Below, in pieces: positions 19,643 to 27,184 of a stretch of 27,184 bases of DNA. This stretch comes from Elysia marginata (lineage: Eukaryota > Mollusca > Gastropoda > Plakobranchidae). The stretch is from the NCBI GenBank assembly GCA_019649035.1, contig BMAT01014052.1:138336-165519 (forward strand). The letters run 5' to 3'. Positions within the stretch are counted from its first letter, which is position 1, and each line of letters begins with the position of its first letter. The translations under genes and the position numbers were made by a program. Below the pieces are notes generated by a model. The model saw nothing but the letters and a program-made list of their open reading frames with translations. It ran no database searches and was not told the DNA's origin.

Positions 19643-19677
19643 GGTTCACCGTCAAGTTTAATTAGTGGACCAGGGTT

Positions 19678-19740
19678 GCAGAAACGTGCGGCCCTCCAAG
19701 TCCAAGGCCTTAGAGCTGCGGAAGTGTGCGGCCCTCCACG
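19678..19740 (+). repeat. 40-bp tandem duplication (two units)
   Basis: GTGCGGCCCTCCA occurs at 19686 and 19726, with similar flanks (GCAGAAAC versus GCGGAAGT). It lies directly between the 24-bp and 55-bp arrays and is GC-rich compared with the surroundings. Confidence 0.8.
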
Positions 19741-19761
19741 GCCGACGTACGACCAAAGCCG

Positions 19762-19928
19762 CGAGACCCCACACACACGGGTCTCTATCAGGGTACAGCC
19801 GATGTAGACTCACAGCATCGAGACCACACACACGGGTCTCTATCTGGGTACATCCGATGTAGACTCACAACATCGAGACCACACACACGGGTCTCTATCT
19901 GGGTACATCTGATGTAGACTCACAGCAT
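19762..19928 (+). repeat. 55-57-bp tandem repeat, three units, each with a small hairpin
   Basis: Units start CGAGACC at 19762, 19819 and 19874 and end in GATGTAGACTCACAGCAT or a close variant. Each contains an inverted repeat around a CA run: GAGACCC...GGGTCTC (7 bp) in unit 1 and GAGACC...GGTCTC (6 bp) in units 2 and 3. Units 2 and 3 are nearly identical. Unit 1 differs (CAGCC for CATCC; one extra C and one extra CA). Confidence 0.93.
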
Positions 19929-21487
19929 CACAGTATCGCAGTAGTACTACAAACAAGACAAACAGCACGGTCTGTCAATGACCAGCGTCGACAGGGTTTC
20001 TCTCTCACAAACAGTAGTCTGCCAAGTTTTGACCGACTGCCAGGACTCTGTAGTTTACATTGACCAAAAAGTGCAAAAAGCAAGACTCTGCGTGGCGGGG
20101 GACTGATCTATTTCCGACTCAACATCTACCAGTCCTGTGTCAAAGTGACAGCGTTTCGACGCACCCTGTAGTAGCAATTCCGGGTCCTTTGTCCACTGTC
20201 TATTTTGTCCTAACTTTTAAAGGCTTGAAGAACCCTACTCAACATACACTCAGTACAAATCACACAGACTTTACCTGCTGAAATGCACCCTGCACCACCA
20301 GCAAACCCCTCTCCCAACTAAAAGCTTTCATTAATGTTAAATCCAGAGCTCATTACAAGCTTGAATATTTGATTTACTTTATGAACCAAAACTGCGCCCT
20401 GCCGTCCTGTTTAGCGATGCTTATGCCCATACACATACATGTACATATTATTAACTAAGGTCTAAAGTCATGCCTTAATACCTTTTCATTATCTAACTGT
20501 TTATACCTAATTTTATGAGTTAATAAAAAGCCGTACATTGGCTGGACATTCTTGAAAGCAGAAGAAAAATTAACAAAGTGAACTCACGGTATGATTTCGG
20601 TTAATTTAAATGGGTGTAGATGTCATTGATAGATGAAGAAATAGTGTCTTCTACGCTTCTACTTATCTGATATGCAAATTGAAATTTATCCGCATTTTCC
20701 ATAAAACCTGAACTGAATGCTTGGAAAGTATTTCACTGCAACTGAAGCGAGCGCTGCAACTTGCTGGCCTGAGATTATTCATGCAACGTCAACTCACATT
20801 TTCCCTTTGGGGATGGGAACAATTTTAATGTTTTCCATAACGAAGGTATACGAGAGTCTTTCATTGGTTAATTAAGAAAAAAAGTTAAAAATGTACGCTA
20901 GGAAGAAGATTTTCTCTTTCTTTTTTTGGCTCGCCACAGAGCGTTCGACTAGCTCGAACTCTTAAAGTCTTTCTTTTCATTCAGTCCGGTCCATATGCCT
21001 TTCGTTCATCCACTTTTCGAATCTCATTTTCGTGAGAGCCGGTCGCTTGTGTGTTAAAAACTCATAATCTTCACCCATGCTATATAGTACGAGATAGCTT
21101 TAACAAAGTTACCTAAAATGCGACTATTAATTTATAGCTCTCACACAAGCGATTTGAAATTAATTAATTGTAATCTAATTTTTAACCGAAAAAGCAAACC
21201 CTCAGTATACCTTAGCAGGTGAATCGATAGAGAATACGAAGCCTCTGTTTTGCAATTGACCAAAGAGTGTAGGTAAATTTTTACATACCGTGAAAAAATG
21301 GAAAAGCGAAAGACCGCACATAATATAACTATGACTTCATCCGCTTATCAACTTTGTTAAATTCTGCATAAGATAGAATCTATATTAAATCTACATAAAC
21401 GAGGTCTAGAAGATAACTTGATCTAGAGTCTAGATTTGGAGCAGGAGAAATGACCAGTTGCTTCATAACGAGTAAAAATATGCTAAT
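19929..21487. other. Sequence without a recognised gene; one distant inverted repeat
   Basis: A 73-codon frame (20060-20281 plus) has no recognisable domain. TCGCTTGTGTG (21043-21053) and CACACAAGCGA (21142-21152) form a perfect 11-bp inverted repeat 88 bp apart, possibly a decayed fold-back element. I see nothing else. Confidence 0.5.
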
Positions 21488-21560
21488 CCCAGATGGCTGA
21501 AGTGACATAAGACAGGCCTTGTAATCCAGGTTCGAATTCCGAAGCAGTAGAAAAGGTAGC
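21488..21560 (+). mobile_element. tRNA-like SINE head (probable, degenerate)
   Basis: The plus strand shows, in tRNA order, TGGCTGAAGTG (21494-21504, an A box with one extra base), CCTTGTAATCC (21517-21527, like an anticodon arm with a CTTGTAA loop, as in tRNA-Thr with anticodon TGT) and GGTTCGAATTCC (21529-21540, a B box with one extra T). The distances are close to those of a tRNA gene. Stems do not close well, so it is not a working tRNA. A SINE body probably continues to about 21680 or 21720, but I cannot place its end. Confidence 0.5.
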
Positions 21561-21935
21561 AGGGCGGCATCTGGAGTCATGATCCAGGTGTGGCTCGGCC
21601 CCCCTTAGAGAGTCAGAAGTATAGGGCCGAAACACTTGCTATGAAGGGGGTTTCTTCTCTGGAAACTTCCTGCTATCTAGTAGCTCGGGACGAGTATCTT
21701 ATTACTAGATTAGGCCTAGATCCAGCCTTGTCTTCATGTGTCATAATTATATAATTTTATTCTATTTTACGCTCTACGAGTCATGTTGCTCCCCTTTTAA
21801 CCCCTGGGGCCGTGGCAAGCTTTTTACATTTTTAAGGCGAAGGCTTCTTTACGCTAATAAATTAATAAACAATAGTGTTACTTAAGTATTCATTCCTATT
21901 GGTGGGCAACGCTGCTTTTTTCCCCTTATTATCAG
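21561..21935. other. Possible SINE body, then AT-rich sequence
   Basis: The first about 130 bp is less AT-rich than its surroundings and may be the body of the SINE whose head is at 21488. A TAGGCCTA palindrome occurs at 21711-21718. No gene is seen. Confidence 0.4.
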
Positions 21936-22323
21936 TACTATTTCTTTACTCCTGTGTCAGGTATGCATATCTATTTCTTTACTCCTGTGTCAGGTATCCA
22001 TATCTATTTCTTTACTCCTGTGTCAGGTATGAGTAGCTATTGCTTTACTTCCGTTTCAGGTATGAATATCTATTACTTTACACCTGTGTCAGGTATGAGT
22101 ATCTATTACTTTATTCCTGTGTCAGGTATGAGTATCTATTCATTTACCTGTGTTACAAGTATGACTATCTATTCCTATTCTCCTGTGTCATGTATGAATA
22201 TCTATTACTTTACATCTGTACAAGGTATGAATATCTTCTCCTTTTCTTCTGTAAAAGGTATGAGTATCTATTCATTTACTTTTGTATCAGAAATGAATAT
22301 CTATACATCTGCTTCTCTTGTTT
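21936..22323 (+). repeat. 33-bp minisatellite, 11 indel-free units
   Basis: The unit is GTATGAGTATCTATTACTTT followed by ACTCCTGTGTCAG. Eleven units of exactly 33 bp start at 21961 and then every 33 bp to 22291, after a partial unit from about 21936. Left-hand units are nearly identical, while right-hand units (22159 on) carry many substitutions but no indel and no stop. The frame at 21954-22325 (123 codons) reads as an 11-residue repeat of MSIYYFTPVSG type. A second frame (22040-22333) is also open. Two frames being open, and ordinary-looking substitutions, favour a non-coding array. The strict length conservation in diverged units is unusual. Confidence 0.95.
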
Positions 22324-23499
22324 AATCCAATGATGCGACACCTGGAAATCAAGTTTTAGCTTAAATTTTTAGTGCCCAATACCAACTTACTAGGTTTTTT
22401 CACCAGCGCTAGGACTTAGGTATATATTTATTCTAATCATTGTAAATATATTTTATTATAATCATGGCCTTAAACTAAGTTCGATCGACTGTATCGTAAC
22501 TCTATTGAACAAAGTCTTAAAAGTGTATTTTTGTATCTGGTATCTGTTTTTATTACATTTATGCAAAATTGCCAACTTCTGACGGGCTATCATTTGTTGT
22601 AGCTGTGGCAAGTTGGCACATTTTGAATTTTTTTTAATCTACGTTATTGCAGAGTCTAGAGAAAATATTCTTTTTGGGGTGATCTCAATTTGCGAAGCTG
22701 GTCATTCCTCTTTGCTTTTATCTCTAAAACCCAAAATACCTGCGTTTTATAAAATAAAAATATAGTTTTTGAACGTAACTAAAAATCATGCAAGAACCTC
22801 ATTTTTTTAAATTTTATTTACACTAAGTTTACAGGGACAAGATATCTCTGAACTGTCATATATTTTTACTAAGAGAAAGCTTTGGATACTTTTAAATAAG
22901 TTTCGTTCTTAGAAAAAATGTCAAATTTACATGGACTTGGTTTAAGTTCATACCCGGCAGAGGAAAATGTTGCAACAGGTGATGGTTTCGAACACTCGAG
23001 AGGCTGTTTCCGATTGTAATTGACATATTGTTCGACAAGTTGGTAAAATCTATGCCGGTTGTCCATGGATGTCTGTAACCGGCTATATCTTCACTGTTTC
23101 TTTTTTTGTTCGCGTGAGTTTCTTGTCTTTGTCAAGATTTCAGTCCACAAGGCTTACAGTACAAATATTCAGATAGAGAAAACAATTTCAACATTTAATG
23201 TAGATTTCTTTGACATTATAGACTTTTCTTTTAATTTGAAAAAAAAAATTTAATACACACATTCCCTTTTACTTGTGCGAAAATTGGAGACGGAAAAAAT
23301 AACACCTTTGCTTGTTCAGATCGTCAACTTCCGACAAAGTATTTGCTTGGCCATCGGTGCGATGGTTTATTAAAATGTTCTCCCTCGAGGTAAACGCAAG
23401 AGAACAAAACATTATCGAAACTCGTCATCAGAGACGTCAGTCAAACTCCGCGCGAACGTAATTTTATGAAAACATCGAAATCAACAAAAGCAGCCGAAC
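22324..23499. other. AT-rich sequence, no gene seen
   Basis: Short frames (22869-23066 minus; 23059-23253 plus) show no domain. I see no clear repeat. Confidence 0.5.
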
Positions 23500-23591
23500 T
23501 GTTTCCCCACGGCAGGCCAGGTTTGAGTCGGTGTCGGGGAGGCCCACACCTACGTGGACCAGCAGCTTCACACAGACTAGCGGTGCCTGCG
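23500..23591 (+). other. Candidate exon end with strong splice-donor-like site
   Basis: A GC-richer block in AT-rich surroundings ends in CCTGCG|GTGAGTC, a near-consensus 5' splice site with the intron starting at 23592. Frame reading through SVSGRPTPTWTSSF stays open from about 23467 to 23625 but has no methionine start and no known domain. It could be a 5' untranslated exon or a chance match. An acceptor site is not evident. Confidence 0.25.
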
Positions 23592-23599
23592 GTGAGTCA

Positions 23600-24771
23600 A
23601 CCTGGCTCGCCAACTATCGATAAATGAAACTATTCTTTTCGCTGGCAATATTAAATATTATTGCAAAATGTGAGATTGTTCTCTTGCGTTGCTGGTCTCT
23701 GTACTGCGGGAAACAATGTTCCAGGGTCTCTGTGTGCAAGGAAAAGCTTTTAGATCGCAACGCTTTCAAAACCTGAAGGCGTTGGTTGAAAGATGAGGCG
23801 TGTCACGTAGACATTGAAACAGTTTGGAGAGAAAGAGAAAACACGCAGAGATACGATTGAAAAAGCAGAAAATGCTGAAAAGTTTGTTGTAACAGCAATT
23901 TCTCTAATACTCTAATAAAGCAATAATTTTATATGATCGTACAGGTGCACTTTTACGAAATACGTAAGATATCAGGTTGATTTTTAAATCTTTTGATGTT
24001 GAATCCATACTGTAAGAGGCCAGATCTGAGATTGTAAGTCCAAACTCATACTTCATTTTTAGAACCTACAGTCTTCAAATTTAATTCACCATATTAACTG
24101 GGGTTTAGAGAAATCCGTTTTTTTTTTGCCTCTTCTCGCTCTAGGTTAAGATCAATGCGTTCCAAGGCAGTCCGTAAAAAAAACTTTCGTATTATGATGC
24201 AAAGAAAACATTTTTCGATGCTAAAGAAATAACATGTACGCAAAAGTTTTTCAATGCTACCAATTCCATATTGTGTTGGTTTGCTGATGCAAATGAATTT
24301 TTTAAAGTGATAAATACATGTAATAGTTTTAATCCTATTTAAAGCACCACAACATACGGTCACTAATTTAGTTCTAAATCCAGCACTGATTGACCTGTAA
24401 GCATCAACTTTGAAAATCAAACTTGGTGAAAATGATTTATTTTGCTTTTTCAATTAAGATGAGGTTAACCTAATCTAAGTGTAAAAAATTAAACTATATT
24501 AAAGGTTACATTTAGAGGAATCTCTAAACACTAATATAAAATCAAGTCTTAGATTGAATCTGTTGTCGTATGTTTTAACAGAAAACCAAGTATTTGAGTT
24601 TTACCGAATACCAAATGTTAACTCCCATTGAACGCAACGTAGCGGAGAAAAGCACTTTCCATTGTGTTAAAATAAGACTAAAGACATAATTTCGGTCACG
24701 TGATTGTATCCTGTATTCTTCCAAACTGAGGAGATTCAAATCATACTCAAGGCAGACATTTCGGATATTCT
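23600..24771. other. AT-rich sequence, no gene seen
   Basis: The longest frame is 24094-24453 minus (119 codons, Lys/Ile/Phe/Cys-rich, no domain recognised). It crosses a T9 run near 24119 and is probably chance. Confidence 0.5.
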
Positions 24772-24897
24772 ACTTAAAGCCTAGGTAGGTAGATTTAGGT
24801 TAAAACCATTTAGGCGAAAAATTTACGTTAAAGCTTAGTTGTAGGAAAAACCAATCGCAAATGAATTTTTCCCAATAAATCTACCTACTGGAGCCTA
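24772..24897. repeat. Fold-back inverted repeat, MITE-like
   Basis: GTAGGTAGATTTA (24785-24797) and TAAATCTACCTAC (24876-24888) are perfectly complementary. Weaker complementarity continues outward (AAGCCT versus AGCCTAATT) and inward (CATTTAGGCGA versus CCAATCGCAAATG). The whole about 125-bp unit could fold into a long imperfect hairpin. This fits a small non-autonomous fold-back element, but I cannot define terminal duplications. Confidence 0.65.
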
Positions 24898-26135
24898 ATT
24901 ATACATGAAACGGTTTAAAGAGCGTTTTATTTATGTTGCGTAATATTTCCTTTCTTGTCGTAACGTTACCACACAAATGGATACGCAATCTGCAAGGAGG
25001 AAGGCGGAAGAGATGGTGTTTCCGAAGCTGTGACGTAGATTTAGATCAGAATGATTGTAATCAAGATCTATCTTGATCTTAGTAGGGACCTAAGGCTTAA
25101 GCTTCACTGCACTGCATCAGCTTGGGACACAAAAATTATCTATCTAGATCTAGATCTAAATAAAATACCGACGCGCTATATATATAGATATATGATATTG
25201 AAACCATAGTTAAAAGAAAAAACTATCAAATAAGCATTGTAATAATTGTTCGTGATTTTCTATTTCTATAAGATCCTGAAAACGGTATATAGCATAAGTT
25301 ACTGCTGCCGACTTGCAAAGAACCTAGTCCCTTACCTATGCCAGGGACCCATTTTTCCGACCCATTGATCCTTCAGCATCAGTGACTGAAAAGCAAGAGC
25401 GGTAAAAAAGAGCTTTCCCATCCATAGAAAATAAGTCCATCCACTTATGAAGCTCACCATGTCCCTCAAGGAGCCTCGAAATCCAAAAAAGCAGCCTCAT
25501 CAACATGTCTCATAAGGCTTTGTTGCAGCATTTGTCAAGTGCAAAATGTCTTCAGCTTGTAGCTGTCTACGAAGTTTAAGAGTTGCAACTTCAAGAAAGT
25601 AATGCACACCATAATGAGAGGCTGATACACTTATACCCAACAAGTCCTTGCATTAGGATGGATACGTTAACCAAGCGAAATCTACAAGAAAGTCAACTTT
25701 GGTATCCGAATCATATGGGCTGACATGACATACTACATAAATAGCTAGTCAAAAGGAAAAGGCGCGATGAACCTACAGCGATTACTAAAGCATTCAAGCA
25801 GCAAATACATACAGACTGTTAAGAATCAGTTAGGGCCATTGAAAAATACCTTGACTCAACTATGGAAGATACAGAAAGATGGAGTGATAAAGGAAGGCTC
25901 TTTTCTGTAGGTCTATGTCCCTAGTATGGACTACTGTGCATCTTCAAGGTTTGATGCCTTCATTTCACGCAATTACCAACATTTCTCCGGCTGTTTCTCG
26001 ACTATGACATCTGTGTCACTCAGAGCCCTTTCCTGACGGCGGCTTTTACTACATTATGGTCTCTATGCGTTTTGTGAATAGGAAAGTAATCTGTTTATTC
26101 TGAAGTCTGAGTAAGTTTCGGTACACCCTCATGGA
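24898..26135. other. AT-rich sequence, no gene seen
   Basis: It contains the perfect AGATCTAGATCT palindrome at 25146-25157 beside a TATATATA run (about 25177-25190). The stretch 25330-26050 is less AT-rich and has many stops in all frames I checked by eye. It could be an old, unrecognisable repeat. Confidence 0.45.
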
Positions 26136-26156
26136 CGGTATAGATATCTTATACCG
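26136..26156. other. 21-bp near-perfect palindrome
   Basis: CGGTATA (26136-26142) and TATACCG (26150-26156) are exact inverted copies around GATATCT, which itself contains the palindrome GATATC. Such a site could bind a dimeric factor or be chance. Confidence 0.6.
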
Positions 26157-27184
26157 CAAGTGCAAAACCTAGCTTCATGGTCCATACAGTTATAACGCAA
26201 CATCTAAAATAAATTATAGTCCAACTAATTGTTCTACATGAAAGCAGAAAGGAAGAAGCGGTTACCTGCAAATCTTACCGCTAGTTGCATTTAGACTGGA
26301 ACGATCAATTTGAATTGAACTTTCTGGTTCATTTGTTACCATTATAAACAACCTGAAATAGGGTGAAATGTTAGCTTCGAATCTACATAACAGTAACAAT
26401 TTCTTCAACAACACTATCCAGTATGTCCCAGAGCTGATAGTAAAATTTCCTCTAAGACAGTTGCCTTTCCCCAGTGGGTACCTCAAGGATAATACCTCGC
26501 CATACACATCAATACTACGGCGAAAGGCCTATCAACTGATAATAAGTCAAAATATGAAAAAAAATCTAGTGACAAACTTTAGGAGCTTAATAAGAGCCAG
26601 TTTAGAAGATCCTTCGACAAAAGTATTCATTGAAAAGCCTCCATGAGAATATTATAGGTCTGTCAAAAAAAAAACAAAAAAACCCGTACAACCCCGAAAC
26701 ATTTTTTATCTCACAAAATACATTCAATGTTGGTTTTATAATAAGAGCGGTTCCACTAGGCTAACCTTCTATCGTGTCATCATCATTCGTAAGATTGATT
26801 GTGGTATGTAATCAGTAATTTAAGACAGCTCACAAAAATTAACATGTGCAGTACACATACAGCCGCTACTTTTTCAAAGCAGTTGTGTGAGAAAACTAAA
26901 CTTGGTAATGATTGGGGTGTTTCGCTCATTTTTATTTTTATGATTTCCTGTTTATGTTTTGTTAATTTCTAACAAAACTGACTGAAATGATTTTTTTGGT
27001 GTTATCATTTTTGCATTAGAACAAACTGAGAGCCCATAACCTGTCGTCGAAAATTATTCACCTAACAAATGAGTTTTTCACTCATGTCAGTTTATAATTA
27101 TCCAACGCCATATAAAAGGTAGAATACTACAGCACAAGAAAAGCAACAATCAGTAAAATTGTTATTTATAGTCCAGATCTCAAC
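26157..27184. other. AT-rich sequence, no confident gene
   Basis: Two overlapping frames on opposite strands (26262-26507 minus, 81 codons; 26368-26646 plus, 92 codons) have no domain I recognise. The plus frame has a fairly balanced composition and ends SLEDPSTKVFIEKPP before a TGA. It is the least low-complexity frame outside the mariner element, yet there is no other support for it as an exon. Confidence 0.4.

Noticed and set aside
19291..19661. SLPPSSSV-type and MMMVVATP-type repeat proteins
   Set aside because: They are alternative readings of the 24-bp array, and at most one of several open frames could be real.
24094..24453. 119-codon minus-strand frame
   Set aside because: There is no domain, signal peptide or repeat. 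It is Lys/Ile/Phe-rich as expected for AT-rich DNA and it spans a T homopolymer.
1..27184. Bacterial or viral origin, operons, ribosome binding sites
   Set aside because: Coding density is very low, frames are short, and mariner, SINE and microsatellite content is animal-like. Nothing resembles a prokaryotic gene cluster or a viral gene.

Overview
This window reads as non-coding, A+T-rich genomic DNA from an animal, probably a marine invertebrate and most plausibly a mollusc. The evidence is a decayed mariner transposon with animal-type DD34D transposase signatures, tRNA-derived SINE-like sequence, and many microsatellites and minisatellites. There are no closely packed long open reading frames of the bacterial kind. 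The placement in molluscs is only an inference, from the overuse of the palindromes AGATCTAGATCT and TAGGCCTA, which I associate with gastropod genomes. No host protein-coding gene can be recognised. Every open frame is short, and those above about 100 codons lie in tandem repeats, in SINE-derived sequence or in low-complexity DNA.

Layout. 1-4997: AT-rich DNA with a 20-unit ATT microsatellite (537-596), a C tract, and a cluster of AGATCT palindromes (about 3480-3610). 5000-6325: a complete but dead mariner element with matching terminal inverted repeats and TA target-site duplication; its minus-strand transposase (5118-6145) keeps the three catalytic aspartate codons but has several frameshifts and stops. 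7545-8111: an 18-unit, 32-bp minisatellite with a partial 96-bp higher-order period. 8821-14720: simple repeats, poly-C/G tracts, a possible G-quadruplex, a duplicated segment with a 256-bp presence/absence difference (13126-13575 versus 13901-14088), and two GA tracts. About 15120-15445: a minus-strand tRNA-derived SINE. 15791-15818: a perfect 10-bp hairpin in a hammerhead-like context. 16380-17010: a cluster of two perfect CRE sites, an AP-1 site, a CCAAT-type site and a TATA-like box, the best candidate regulatory region. 17751-18093: a 41-bp minisatellite. 19313-19928: three adjoining tandem repeats (24 bp x12, 40 bp x2, about 55 bp x3). 21488-21560: a second tRNA-like SINE head. 21961-22323: an indel-free 33-bp x11 minisatellite. 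23500-23591: a GC-richer segment ending in a strong splice-donor-like site. 24772-24897: a fold-back, MITE-like inverted repeat. The rest is featureless AT-rich sequence.

Nothing here forms an operon or a gene system. The most notable property is the density of tandem arrays: five clusters within about 15 kb, with unit sizes of 24, 32, 33, 40-41 and 55-57 bp. Three of them create long open frames because their unit lengths, or higher-order periods, are multiples of three.
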